A stretch of 64,000 nt of DNA from Tyzzerella sp. (GCA_019415525.1 DXZA01000050.1:7505-71504); one strand, 5' to 3'. Positions 19,863-28,364 are shown, numbered from the stretch's first letter. The notes: generated from the letters alone by a model not told the origin. Translations and numbers: made by a program.

Positions 19863-20009
19863 ATGTTTGAAATTATTTTTATAATATTATGCATTATATT
19901 TGGATATATAGCATATAAATATGCAGGATTTTCAAGAAGTGACGGAAGTCCATTATGTAGAAAAAACTGTGATAAATGCTCTATTAAGTGTCATATATTA
20001 AAAAAATAA
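19863..20009 (+). CDS. Small Cys-rich single-pass membrane protein
   Basis: 48 codons, not previously listed by length filters. An N-terminal hydrophobic helix (about residues 3-21, FEIIFIILCIIFGYIAYKYA) is followed by a short tail containing LCRKNC, DKCS and KCH: four cysteines within twelve residues. The layout recalls the FeoB-associated Cys-rich membrane proteins, but feoAB is 35 kb away and the homology is unproven. The ribosome site is weak (TGAG 6 nt upstream). It lies between divergent polA and co-directional aroE-aroK. Confidence 0.5.
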   Translation: MFEIIFIILCIIFGYIAYKYAGFSRSDGSPLCRKNCDKCSIKCHILKK

Positions 20010-20081
20010 ATATAAATTACTGTTGCATTTTTATTAAATACAATATATCATTTTATAAAAAGCGTAAAGAAGGTAATATAT

Positions 20082-21335
20082 ATGGAATATGGTTTAATAG
20101 GTGAAAAATTAACTTATAGTTTCTCAAAAATAATACACGAACAAATTGCTGATTATACATACGACCTTTGTCCTCTTTCAAAGGAAGAATTTAAAAATTT
20201 TATGGAAAAAGCTGATTTTAAAGCAATAAATGTTACAATACCATATAAACAAGATGTAATTCCTTATCTTTATGATATGGACGAAAAAGCAAAAAGCATA
20301 GGTGCTGTAAATACAATAGTAAATAAAGACGGCAAACTTTATGGATATAATACAGATTTTTATGGATTTTTATATCAGGTACAGCATAATAATGTTGATA
20401 TAAAAGACAAAAAAGTGCTTGTTCTTGGCAACGGTGGTGCATCAAAAGCAATTATTGCTGTTTTAAAACATCTTTGTGCAAGAGAAATTTATATTGTATA
20501 TTATAAAGAAAACCCTAATACAATATCATATGAAGAATGTTATGAAAAACATAGTGATGCTGACGTTATAGTAAACACTACTCCAATGGGTATGCTTTCA
20601 AAAGAAAATAAAAGCCCTATTAACCTTAATAAATTTAATAATTTAAGTGCTGTTTTGGATATTATATATAATCCATTAAAAACAAAACTTCTTCTTTGGG
20701 CAGAAAGAAAAGGTATAAAAGCAGTTAATGGACTTGAAATGCTTGTTGCACAGGCAAAATATGCTGTTGAATATTTTATTGAAAAAGATATAAACAACTC
20801 TGTAATTGATAAAATATCAAAAGAAATTTCATTTGATAAATCAAACCTTGTTTTAATAGGTATGCCAAGTGCCGGAAAAACAACAATAGGTAAAATGTGT
20901 GCAAAAAAACTTAACAAAGAATTTATTGACCTTGATGATGCCATTGTTGAAAAAATAGGAATGGAAATATCAGAATATTTTAAACTTTATGGAGAAGAAA
21001 AGTTTAGAGAAGTCGAAAAAGAAGTATGTGCAGAATATGGACAGCATACAGGAATGGTTATTGCAACAGGCGGTGGAGCAATTAAAAATGATATAAATAT
21101 GGAAAATCTTAAAGCAAACGGAGTTATTGCTTTTATAGAAAGAGATATTGAATGTCTTTCTGTTGACCCAACTAGACCTCTTTCAAAAAGTATAGATGCA
21201 CTTAAGAAAATGTATGAAGAAAGACTTCCACTTTATCTTAAATATGCTGATATTACAGTATATAATAAAAATAATATGAAACAATGTGGCGAAACTCTTA
21301 TAAGTGAATACAAATTACATATGAATATAGAATAA
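20082..21335 (+). CDS. Bifunctional shikimate dehydrogenase / shikimate kinase fusion (AroE-AroK)
   Basis: 417 residues with two shikimate-pathway enzymes in one chain. Residues 1 to about 250 are AroE: EYGLIGEKLTYSFSKIIHE with the substrate Ser pair, NVTIPYKQDV with the catalytic Lys, GAVNTIV, GYNTDFYGF, NADP loop LGNGGASKA and C-terminal NGLEMLVAQA. Residues about 262-417 are AroK: P-loop GMPSAGKTTIGK, FIDLDDAI, FREVEKEV and ATGGGA. The frame is uninterrupted. AAGGTAATATAT precedes the ATG. The two domains catalyse consecutive steps, so the fusion could channel shikimate. AroQ is encoded 0.8 kb away on the other strand. Confidence 0.93.
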   Translation: MEYGLIGEKLTYSFSKIIHEQIADYTYDLCPLSKEEFKNFMEKADFKAINVTIPYKQDVIPYLYDMDEKAKSIGAVNTIVNKDGKLYGYNTDFYGFLYQVQHNNVDIKDKKVLVLGNGGASKAIIAVLKHLCAREIYIVYYKENPNTISYEECYEKHSDADVIVNTTPMGMLSKENKSPINLNKFNNLSAVLDIIYNPLKTKLLLWAERKGIKAVNGLEMLVAQAKYAVEYFIEKDINNSVIDKISKEISFDKSNLVLIGMPSAGKTTIGKMCAKKLNKEFIDLDDAIVEKIGMEISEYFKLYGEEKFREVEKEVCAEYGQHTGMVIATGGGAIKNDINMENLKANGVIAFIERDIECLSVDPTRPLSKSIDALKKMYEERLPLYLKYADITVYNKNNMKQCGETLISEYKLHMNIE

Positions 21336-21340
21336 AAATA

Positions 21341-21370
21341 AAAATCCGGACTTTTGTTCGGATTTTTATT
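21341..21370 (+). terminator. Terminator after aroE-aroK
   Basis: Stem AAAATCCG (21341-21348) / CGGATTTT (21359-21366), then TTATTTT. Placed directly after the fusion gene's stop. Confidence 0.8.
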
Positions 21371-21457
21371 TTAAGAAAAATTTAAATTTTTATAAACCTT
21401 ATCTTTATAATTATATAGTAAAATATAGCAAATAATATTAATAAAGGAGGTTTTTTA

Positions 21458-22078
21458 ATGATACTTTTAAGAACAGTAAGAATGATTTTTCATGTAGTTT
21501 TACCCTATATAATAATATTTTTATCACTTCAACCTTTGTTAAATACATCAAAAAAACATGGTACTCCAATAGAGCACAGAACCGGAATTATATTATTTTC
21601 ATTTTTTATGATTACTGTATTTAACATAACAGGCATACCAGATATTACAAATATATATTATAATCCTACTATTAACTTAAAATTATTTAAGTACATAACT
21701 ACAAATTTTATAGAATACTTTTTAAATGTTATAATGTTTATACCTTTTGGATTTTTTATAGGTTCTCTTTGGAAAAAATCTGGAAACTTAGCAACTGTTT
21801 TAGTTTATAGTATACTTTTTTCATTATTTATAGAATGTTTCCAACTTTTTGACAATAGAATTACTGATATAAATGATATTATAACAAACTCAACAGGAGC
21901 AATAATAGGATACTTTATAGCTAAAAAATGTAAAGATATTTTCCCAAATACAACATATGAAATGTGTGTTTCAGAAACTGGAAATACTCTTTTCTTAAAA
22001 ACAGAATTTTTAATGTTTGTATGTATTTGTTGGGTTTCATATTTTGCATTAATTCCTTTAATAAAAATATTTATATAA
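21458..22078 (+). CDS. VanZ-family membrane protein
   Basis: 206 residues with four to five hydrophobic segments and the VanZ core (ILFSFFMITVFNITGIPD, NVIMFIPFGFFIGSLWKK, SLFIECFQLFDNR, DINDIITNSTGAIIGY). VanZ homologues are linked to teicoplanin and lipoglycopeptide tolerance, but most chromosomal copies have unknown roles. AAAGGAGG precedes the ATG. It stands alone between two terminators. Confidence 0.88.
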   Translation: MILLRTVRMIFHVVLPYIIIFLSLQPLLNTSKKHGTPIEHRTGIILFSFFMITVFNITGIPDITNIYYNPTINLKLFKYITTNFIEYFLNVIMFIPFGFFIGSLWKKSGNLATVLVYSILFSLFIECFQLFDNRITDINDIITNSTGAIIGYFIAKKCKDIFPNTTYEMCVSETGNTLFLKTEFLMFVCICWVSYFALIPLIKIFI

Positions 22079-22106
22079 AAAAGAGGGTTTTTATACCCTC
22101 TTTTAT
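22077..22106. terminator. Bidirectional terminator vanZ / aroQ
   Basis: Stem AAGAGGGT (22081-22088) / ACCCTCTT (22095-22102), with A-run and T-run on either side, between convergent genes. It overlaps the last codons of aroQ. Confidence 0.85.
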
Positions 22107-22546
22107 TTATTTTCTTTATAATTTTCAAGTGCCATAAGAGCCATTATATAACCATATTCACCGAAACCACAAATCTGACCTATACACGCCGGAGCAGTTC
22201 TTGATATATGTCTAAATTCTTCACGAGCGTGAACATTTGAAAGATGTACTTCAACAGTTGGTATACCTGTATTACCTTTTATTGCATCATGTATAGCATA
22301 GCTATAATGAGTATATGCACCAGGGTTTATAATAACACCTTCATAATTTTCAAAATATGCAGTTTGAAGAAAATCAATAATTTTTCCTTCACTATTACTT
22401 TGAAGAAGAGTTACACTATGACCTCTTTTTTCAAATTCTTCTTTTATATAATTACAAATATCTTCAAAATTTTTTGTACCATATATACCTTTTTCTCTTA
22501 CCCCTACCATATTAAGGTTTGGGCCATTTATAACCATAATTTTCAT
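22103..22546 (-). CDS. aroQ: 3-dehydroquinate dehydratase, type II
   Basis: Dodecameric type II DHQase, third step of the shikimate pathway. The N-terminus has INGPNLNMVG with the active-site loop Arg in VREKGIYG. The catalytic His and Asn lie in INPGAYTHYSYAIHDAI and VHLSNVHAREEFRH. The 147-residue length is canonical. The type II enzyme makes anti-parallel use of the same pathway as the AroE-AroK fusion nearby on the plus strand. Confidence 0.97.
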   Translation of the reverse strand: MKIMVINGPNLNMVGVREKGIYGTKNFEDICNYIKEEFEKRGHSVTLLQSNSEGKIIDFLQTAYFENYEGVIINPGAYTHYSYAIHDAIKGNTGIPTVEVHLSNVHAREEFRHISRTAPACIGQICGFGEYGYIMALMALENYKENK

Positions 22547-22560
22547 TTATATTCCCCCTT

Positions 22561-22589
22561 AAAAATAAGGGTGTCGTTAATCGACACCC
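22561..22589 (-). terminator. Terminator between cyclophilin and aroQ
   Basis: Stem GGGTGTCG (22569-22576) / CGACACCC (22582-22589). On the minus strand it runs into TTATTTTT. It separates the cyclophilin gene from aroQ. Confidence 0.75.
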
Positions 22590-22609
22590 ATTTTATTATT
22601 TTACCATTT

Positions 22610-23131
22610 TTAGCATTTTATTGGTTCTGGATATTCTTCACCAAAAAGCTCAACTGTAACTTTTTTCATAGTCTGTGGAACAACAGGTCTATCACCAAAT
22701 GTTGTCTGTGTTTCAGCAATTTTATTTACATTTTCTAAACCTTCAATAACTTTTCCAAAAGCAGCATATGCACCATCAAGATGTGGTGAATTTTCGTGCA
22801 TTATAAAGAACTGTGAACCTGCTGAGTTTGGCATCATTGTACGAGCCATTGATATAACACCAGCTTCATGTTTAAGGTCATTTTTAAAGCCATTCTGTGA
22901 GAATTCACCTTTTATTGAATATCCAGGGCCACCCATACCTGTTCCATCTGGACAACCGCCCTGTATCATAAATCCTCTAATTACTCTGTGGAATATAATT
23001 CCGTCATAATAACCTTTTTTTACAAGTGAAATAAAGTTATTTACAGTATTTGGAGCAACTTCAGGATATAATTCAACCTTTATAATATCTCCATTTTCCA
23101 TTTCTATTGTTACAACTGGATTTTTAGCCAA
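22610..23131 (-). CDS. Cyclophilin-type peptidyl-prolyl isomerase
   Basis: Cytoplasmic cyclophilin of about 173 residues. Active-site motifs are FHRVIRGFMIQGG, then AGVISMARTM and the SAGSQFFIM segment; HLDGAYAAFGKVIEG follows. No signal peptide. I choose a TTG start at 23131 (protein MAKNPVVTIEMENGD) because AAAGGA lies 9 nt upstream; the in-frame TTG at 23140 is too close to it. Sure of the family; start less so. Confidence 0.92.
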   Translation of the reverse strand: MAKNPVVTIEMENGDIIKVELYPEVAPNTVNNFISLVKKGYYDGIIFHRVIRGFMIQGGCPDGTGMGGPGYSIKGEFSQNGFKNDLKHEAGVISMARTMMPNSAGSQFFIMHENSPHLDGAYAAFGKVIEGLENVNKIAETQTTFGDRPVVPQTMKKVTVELFGEEYPEPIKC

Positions 23132-23183
23132 AATAATCAATTCCTTTCAAAAGTGTATTTCAAAAAATATTATATACCAAGGC

Positions 23184-24002
23184 TTATTCACTGTAAAGTG
23201 TAGTTACTGTAATTTCCGGTCTATTAAACACTCTAAATGGGAAAACACTGTTTCCAAGTCCTCTACTTATTACCATAGCCGAATTATCAAAATATCTTAT
23301 ACCACTTGTATATTTAGGCAAAATACCTTGATTTGGTGCAAAAAGACCATCTGTGAAAGGAGGTCTTATTTGACCTCCGTGGGCGTGACCTGTAAATGAT
23401 AAATCAACACCTTTTTCATCATAAACTTCATAAAGTTCCGGTCTATGAGAAAGAAGTATTTTAAAATACTCACTATTTTCATTACACATATTTTCCAATA
23501 TACTATCAAAATTATAATTCATTCTTATATCTTTAATACCCATAATTGCAATTTTACTATTATTTTTTTCTAAATATTCATAGGTATTTTCAAGTATATG
23601 TACTCCTCTTTCCAAAAGACCTTCTATAAGTTCATCATATTTTCCGGAATGATTTTCGTGATTTCCGGAAACATAGTAAACAGGAGCAATTTTTACTGCC
23701 TCGTCAATAAAAGCATATGCATTTTCAATGTTTGTCCTATTTCCATCAATAAGGTCACCTGTTATTACTATAATATCACCATTAGCACTTTTAACCTTAT
23801 TTATAAGGCTACTTTGATTTTTATAAAACATTTTATTTTGTAAATCAGAAACCTGAACTATTTTAAAACCATTAAAATCATAAGGAACTTTTTCATTACT
23901 GTATTTATAATTTGTAATCACAATATGATTATCTTGCCAATACAAAAATACAGAAAGTGCAATTACACCACCAATAAGTATTTTAAAAAATTTCTTTTTC
24001 AT
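23184..24002 (-). CDS. Membrane-anchored metallophosphoesterase (YkuE-like)
   Basis: 272 residues: an N-terminal hydrophobic segment, then a calcineurin-like phosphoesterase domain with VVSDLQ-like QVSDLQNKMF, VITGDLIDGNRT, GNHE, LLSHRPE and FTGHAHGGQIR. The first metal motif, usually DxH, reads DLQ here, so one histidine ligand is replaced by Gln. B. subtilis YkuE releases or acts near the membrane. The substrate here is unknown. Confidence 0.88.
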   Translation of the reverse strand: MKKKFFKILIGGVIALSVFLYWQDNHIVITNYKYSNEKVPYDFNGFKIVQVSDLQNKMFYKNQSSLINKVKSANGDIIVITGDLIDGNRTNIENAYAFIDEAVKIAPVYYVSGNHENHSGKYDELIEGLLERGVHILENTYEYLEKNNSKIAIMGIKDIRMNYNFDSILENMCNENSEYFKILLSHRPELYEVYDEKGVDLSFTGHAHGGQIRPPFTDGLFAPNQGILPKYTSGIRYFDNSAMVISRGLGNSVFPFRVFNRPEITVTTLYSE

Positions 24003-24094
24003 TATAACACCTCCCTATTTATCATTATAAAATTTTTTACTCTATTTTTGTAAATTTTCATAAAATTTTAATATTTATTTTATTATAATATAAG

Positions 24095-24120
24095 AAATCC
24101 CATATATTTATATGGGATTT
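24095..24120 (-). terminator. Terminator of the padR-HAAS operon
   Basis: Perfect inverted repeat AAATCCCATA (24095-24104) / TATGGGATTT (24111-24120) just downstream of the last gene of the operon on the minus strand. Confidence 0.65.
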
Positions 24121-24141
24121 TTATATCATTACTCAATAATA

Positions 24142-24837
24142 TTAATATAATGCATCTTCTATGACTGTTCTAAGACCATCTATTTCTCCTCTAACATTTG
24201 CAATTTCATTATACATTTCTTCTCTTAATGCATTTACATCATTTTGCATACCTATTGCTTCTTCTCTTGCTATTTCTTCTTGCATTTTCAATCTTTCGGC
24301 TTCTATCTGAGCCTCAATATCTGCTTTATTTGCAAAATCTATGCCTCTATCAATTAAATCATAATATGTTAAATAATTTCCTTTTGTTTCAATTTCAATA
24401 TTTTCAGGTATATATATAATAATATCAGGTATATATATCAAATCATTTATAATTTCTTTTTTAATATTTTCAGGAGAAAATGAACCTTCTTCTATTATAT
24501 AATTTCTATAAACATTAAGTTTTGCCACATTTTCACTTTCTGTAATATCAGCTTTTATATCTGAAACTGCATTTGAACTATATCCACTATTAAAAACTTC
24601 AACATAAAACTTACCATTTGTTGACTGTTTGACTTTTGTAACACAATAATCTTCTATATTTATAACAGCTTTTGTTATATTTGTTGATGCTTCTTTTGTT
24701 TCATATGATATTTTTACATTATTTAATTCAGCAATAATACCTTTTACGGCAAAAGGAGTACTTACAACAACTCCTATAAAACAAATCAACATTATTATTG
24801 AAACATATATTGATATTTTCTTAAAAACTTTAAGCAT
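24142..24837 (-). CDS. Membrane-anchored protein of a PadR/HAAS operon, unknown function
   Basis: 231 residues. One N-terminal membrane helix (about 8-29), then an extracytoplasmic beta-rich segment (IPDIIIYIPENIEIETKGN resembles the DUF4097 adhesin-like repeat proteins usual in this operon position). An acidic, helical, probably coiled-coil tail (about 175-231; ADIEAQIEAERLKMQEEI) ends the protein. The start overlaps the upstream HAAS gene by 8 nt, so the two are translationally coupled. The coiled-coil tail is unusual beside the ordinary DUF4097 layout. Confidence 0.7.
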   Translation of the reverse strand: MLKVFKKISIYVSIIMLICFIGVVVSTPFAVKGIIAELNNVKISYETKEASTNITKAVINIEDYCVTKVKQSTNGKFYVEVFNSGYSSNAVSDIKADITESENVAKLNVYRNYIIEEGSFSPENIKKEIINDLIYIPDIIIYIPENIEIETKGNYLTYYDLIDRGIDFANKADIEAQIEAERLKMQEEIAREEAIGMQNDVNALREEMYNEIANVRGEIDGLRTVIEDALY

Positions 24838-25522
24838 TTAAAACACCACCTTTATTTCTAAAAAATAAATTAAAACCTTTAATAAAATATTCTATGCTAT
24901 ATTTAACTATCAATACAAATAACATAATCAAAAGTATACCTAAACAGAATATAAATATTGAACCAAAAATACCTGCAATAATAGCAAATACTGTTATAAA
25001 TCCTATCATTGATAAACTAAATATAAAGCCTAAAATTCCTCCACCAATACAAACAACTATGCCTAAACCTATTGTACCAAGTAATGTAAATAAAAAACCT
25101 AATGCAAAAAAGCATATCATTAAAAATACAATACATTTTGCAAATTTGAATAATAAATCTATTATTGAACTAAAAATACCTTTATTTTCATTTTGTTTAT
25201 ATGTTGTATCAGAACTTTTATTTTTTGTAATAAATTCTGCTTTTTCTTTTATATTATTTATTACAGATGATGTTGTTTCTTTTATTTTTTCAATATCCTC
25301 ATTATGTTTTTTTCTCATTTCCTCTTGTATTTCTTCAGTAAATTGTGAAGCTATAACCTCAGGGTCACCAAGTTTTGCTGATATTTCTATATCAGATTTA
25401 TTTTGACGTCTTCCGTCCTCAAAATATTCATTATAATCCATAAGTATATCTTTTATTTCTTCCTTTGAAAGATATTTTTTAAGATGTTGTTCAAGTTTCT
25501 GAAGATATTCCTCTTTATTCAT
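24830..25522 (-). CDS. HAAS/DUF1700 signalling-domain membrane protein
   Basis: 230 residues. The N-terminal HAAS domain (MNKEEYLQKLEQHLKKYLSK, ILMDYNEYFEDGR, KLGDPEVIASQF) is that of DUF1700 proteins. A Lys/Asp-rich linker leads to four hydrophobic segments (about 118-215). Such proteins are encoded with a PadR regulator and sense or transmit membrane stress; the mechanism is not established. The PadR gene is 19 nt upstream. Confidence 0.87.
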   Translation of the reverse strand: MNKEEYLQKLEQHLKKYLSKEEIKDILMDYNEYFEDGRRQNKSDIEISAKLGDPEVIASQFTEEIQEEMRKKHNEDIEKIKETTSSVINNIKEKAEFITKNKSSDTTYKQNENKGIFSSIIDLLFKFAKCIVFLMICFFALGFLFTLLGTIGLGIVVCIGGGILGFIFSLSMIGFITVFAIIAGIFGSIFIFCLGILLIMLFVLIVKYSIEYFIKGFNLFFRNKGGVLNA

Positions 25523-25541
25523 ATCTTTTTACCTCCTGTAT

Positions 25542-25856
25542 TTAATCTGTAGAATTAAGAATATCGTTTACCATTTTTGAAAAATCAAGCCAATCTGCCT
25601 TTATAGAGTTTAAATACCCCTGACCTTTTTCTGTTATATGATAATATTTTCTTGCAGGACCTATTGTACTTTCTTTTAAATATGTAACAAAATACTCCTC
25701 TGTTGTAAGTCGTCTTAATATTGGATATATAGTACCTTCATTTATTTCCATATATGATGCTATATTCTGTACTATTTCATATCCATACATATCTTTTTTT
25801 GCTATGAGGGCAAGTACACACATTTCTATAATACCTTTTCTAAACTGAGTATTCAT
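25542..25856 (-). CDS. PadR-family transcriptional regulator
   Basis: 104-residue dimeric winged-helix repressor: FRKGIIEMCVLALIAKKDMY, then EGTIYPILRRL and YYHITEKGQGYL. It starts at 25856 with an eight-G tract as ribosome site, 4 nt upstream. An in-frame ATG (25874) upstream of the tract would add MKGGGN. PadR proteins usually repress their own operon; candidate promoter elements are given at 25879-25907. Confidence 0.93.
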   Translation of the reverse strand: MNTQFRKGIIEMCVLALIAKKDMYGYEIVQNIASYMEINEGTIYPILRRLTTEEYFVTYLKESTIGPARKYYHITEKGQGYLNSIKADWLDFSKMVNDILNSTD

Positions 25857-25860
25857 ATTT

Positions 25861-25907
25861 CCCCCCCCTTTCATACTGATTATAACACACTACTTTGTAT
25901 TACACAA
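25861..25907 (-). promoter_or_regulatory. padR operon promoter and G8 ribosome site
   Basis: On the minus strand TTGTGT (25902-25907), 17 nt, TATAAT (25879-25884). Between and around them GTATT and AATAC repeats (TAGTATTGTGT / AATACAAAGTA) could be the PadR operator. A homopolymer of eight G (25861-25868) is the Shine-Dalgarno sequence. Confidence 0.6.
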
Positions 25908-25952
25908 TACTAAACATACACAGGTATTAAATTTTAATAAGTTCTTAAGAAT

Positions 25953-25983
25953 TAAAAAAGCTGACAGCAAATATACTGTCAGC
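25953..25983 (-). terminator. Terminator of the 2-oxoacid:ferredoxin oxidoreductase operon
   Basis: Stem GCTGACAG (25960-25967) / CTGTCAGC (25976-25983), followed on the minus strand by TTTTTTAAT. Lies 7 nt past the last stop. Confidence 0.85.
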
Positions 25984-25990
25984 ATTAAAT

Positions 25991-26545
25991 TTATTTATAT
26001 TGTGATTTAGCACACTCCATACCTTTTTCAATAGCTTCTTTATTTATAGGTATAAATTTTGCTTTGTTTTCACCAAAAACCTTTGTAAATGCATCAATTA
26101 TAGATTTTTCTAAAACAGTTTTTTCTGATTCAATCAATGCACCAATAAGAATAATATTTAAAAGATTTGGATTTCCAAGTTCTTTTGCAATTTCATTTGC
26201 AGGAACATATATAACTTTTACATCATCTCTTTCAACCTTTTTATTTATAAGACTTGAATTTATTATTATTGTACCACCGGATTTTACAATATTAACAAAT
26301 TTATCAAAGGAAGGTAAATTCATTACAATAGCAGCTGTTGCATTTTCAGTAATTACAGGAGAACCAATAGGCTCATTAGAAACAACAACAGCACAATTTG
26401 CTGTACCGCCACGCATTTCCGGACCATAAGAAGGACACCAAGAAACCTCTTTTCCTTCAAGCATTCCAGCATATGCGAGAAGTTTTCCGGCACTCAAAAC
26501 TCCTTGACCACCAAAGCCTGCAAAACAAATTTTTTGAGTTTCCAT
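25991..26545 (-). CDS. 2-oxoacid:ferredoxin oxidoreductase, gamma subunit
   Basis: 184 residues of the pyruvate/ketoisovalerate oxidoreductase gamma family: CFAGFGGQGVLSAGKLLA, EVSWCPSYGPEMRGGTANC and SSPLI-type SGGTIIINSSL. With the alpha, beta and ferredoxin genes immediately upstream it forms a four-subunit CoA-dependent 2-oxoacid oxidoreductase. It starts 2 nt after the beta stop (TAG-TT-ATG). Confidence 0.95.
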   Translation of the reverse strand: METQKICFAGFGGQGVLSAGKLLAYAGMLEGKEVSWCPSYGPEMRGGTANCAVVVSNEPIGSPVITENATAAIVMNLPSFDKFVNIVKSGGTIIINSSLINKKVERDDVKVIYVPANEIAKELGNPNLLNIILIGALIESEKTVLEKSIIDAFTKVFGENKAKFIPINKEAIEKGMECAKSQYK

Positions 26546-26547
26546 AA

Positions 26548-27300
26548 CTATTTTCCCTCCTCTGTTGTTTCATCTTTATACACACCCAAAGGATAATAAG
26601 GTATCATTTTTTCAGACACAAATTCCATAGCTTTTACAGGAGTAAGTCCCCAGTTTGTAGGACAGCTTGAAACTACTTCTATAAGTGCAAATCCCAAGCC
26701 TTTTTGTTGTACTTCAAAAGCTTTTCTTATAGCTTTTTTAGCTTTTATAACATTGGCAGGAGTATTGACAGAAACACGTTCAACATATTTTGTACCATCA
26801 AGAGTTGAAATCATTTCACTTATTCTTATAGGATATCCTTGAATATTAACATCACGACCTAAAGGTGCAGTTGTGGCTTTCATACCTGGTATTGTTGTAG
26901 GTGCCATCTGACCTCCTGTCATACCATATATACCATTATTTATAAATATTGTTGTAATCTTTTCCCCTCTTGCAGCAGCGTGAACTATTTCTGCTGTACC
27001 TATAGAAGCAAGGTCACCATCACCTTGATATGTAAAAACAGTTTTATCTGGGTGTACTCTTTTAATGCCTGTTGCTGTTGCCGGTGCACGACCGTGAGCA
27101 GCCTGTATTGCATCAACATCAAAATAGTTTAATGCCAAAACAGCACAACCAACAGGTACAACAACTATTGTATCTTCAAGAAGGTTCATTTCTTCCAAAA
27201 CTTCAGCAACAAGTCTATGAACAATACCGTGGGAACACCCTGGACAGTAGTGTGTTTTATTATCTGTTAAACCTTTTGTTTTTTGAAATACAACTGACAT
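26548..27300 (-). CDS. 2-oxoacid:ferredoxin oxidoreductase, beta (TPP) subunit
   Basis: 250-residue thiamine-diphosphate subunit. HYCPGCSHGIVHRL carries the conserved cysteines at the N-terminus. TPP/Mg binding is at YQGDGDLASIGTAEI, with INNGIYGMTGGQMAPTT following. The start overlaps the alpha stop by 1 nt (TAATG). The subunit lacks the extra cysteine-cluster C-terminus of PFOR, as expected for Vor/Kor enzymes. Confidence 0.95.
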   Translation of the reverse strand: MSVVFQKTKGLTDNKTHYCPGCSHGIVHRLVAEVLEEMNLLEDTIVVVPVGCAVLALNYFDVDAIQAAHGRAPATATGIKRVHPDKTVFTYQGDGDLASIGTAEIVHAAARGEKITTIFINNGIYGMTGGQMAPTTIPGMKATTAPLGRDVNIQGYPIRISEMISTLDGTKYVERVSVNTPANVIKAKKAIRKAFEVQQKGLGFALIEVVSSCPTNWGLTPVKAMEFVSEKMIPYYPLGVYKDETTEEGK

Positions 27301-28352
27301 TATAAAGCACCTCCCATAATGGATTTGCCAAAATCAACAATTTCTTCAGAGCTTAAAATAATTCCTCCTGACCTTCCATAAAATACAACTTTATGAACAT
27401 CTTCACAGGCAAGTTTTACATCATCAACCATTTGCCCCATACTCATTTCTATATCCATATATTTTTTAATATGGTCACATTTAAAAGCTTCTTTTGGAAA
27501 TGGCCAAAGGGTTTTTGGTCGTATAAGCCCCACTTTATAACCTTCATTTCTAAGTTTAACTACAGAGCTTTTAACTATACGAGCAGATGTACCATATGCA
27601 ACAAAAGCATATTCTGCATCTTCCATTAAATAATCTTCATACTGTGTTTCATTTTCTTCAATTTTTTTATATTTTTCAAAAAGCTCAATATTTTCTTTTT
27701 CCAATTCTAATGGGTCAAGGTCAAGATTTTTTGTAATATGTCTTTGTCCTTTGCCCTTTCCTATTAATGCCCAATCTTTTTTAGGTATTTCTCTAGTTTT
27801 TTTATTTGTAAATTCAACAGGCTCCATCATCTGACCTATAAGACCGTCTGCAAGTATAATTACAGGTGTTAAATAAATATCTGCAAGGTCAAAGGCTTCC
27901 ATAACCATATCAACAGCCTCTTGTATAGAAGAAGGTGCTAAAACTATGTTATGATAATCACCATTACTTCCACCTTTTACACACATATGATAGTCAGCTT
28001 GACTTGGCTGTATTGTTCCAAGACCTGGGCCACCACGCATCATATTTACAATTACTGCCGGTCTATTTGCTTTTGTTATATAGCCTATTCCTTCTTGTTT
28101 AAGTGCAATACCTGGAGAAGATGAACTTGTCATAACTCTTGCACCAGCTGAAGCAGCACCATAAACCATATTTATTGCAGAAATTTCCGATTCAGACTGT
28201 ACAAATACGCCTCCAACCTTCGGAAGTTCTCTTGCCATATATTCTGGAAGTTCACTTTGAGGAGTTATAGGATAGCCGAAAAAGTATCTACAACCGGCTT
28301 CTATTGCAGCCTTTCCAACAGCTTCATTACCTTTCATCAATACTTTAGCCAT
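27300..28352 (-). CDS. vorB: 2-oxoacid:ferredoxin oxidoreductase, alpha subunit (VorB-type)
   Basis: 350 residues: GNEAVGKAAIEAGCRYFFGY, PITPQSELPEYMARELP, MTSSSSPGIALKQEGIGY and GGPGLGTIQPSQADY match the 3-methyl-2-oxobutanoate/2-oxoglutarate ferredoxin oxidoreductase alpha family. In amino-acid-fermenting anaerobes these enzymes oxidise branched-chain 2-oxoacids to acyl-CoA and reduced ferredoxin, or run in reverse. Substrate choice (ketoisovalerate versus 2-oxoglutarate) is not decided by sequence. It is 12 nt after the ferredoxin gene. Confidence 0.93.
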   Translation of the reverse strand: MAKVLMKGNEAVGKAAIEAGCRYFFGYPITPQSELPEYMARELPKVGGVFVQSESEISAINMVYGAASAGARVMTSSSSPGIALKQEGIGYITKANRPAVIVNMMRGGPGLGTIQPSQADYHMCVKGGSNGDYHNIVLAPSSIQEAVDMVMEAFDLADIYLTPVIILADGLIGQMMEPVEFTNKKTREIPKKDWALIGKGKGQRHITKNLDLDPLELEKENIELFEKYKKIEENETQYEDYLMEDAEYAFVAYGTSARIVKSSVVKLRNEGYKVGLIRPKTLWPFPKEAFKCDHIKKYMDIEMSMGQMVDDVKLACEDVHKVVFYGRSGGIILSSEEIVDFGKSIMGGAL

Positions 28353-28364
28353 TTAAAACACCTC

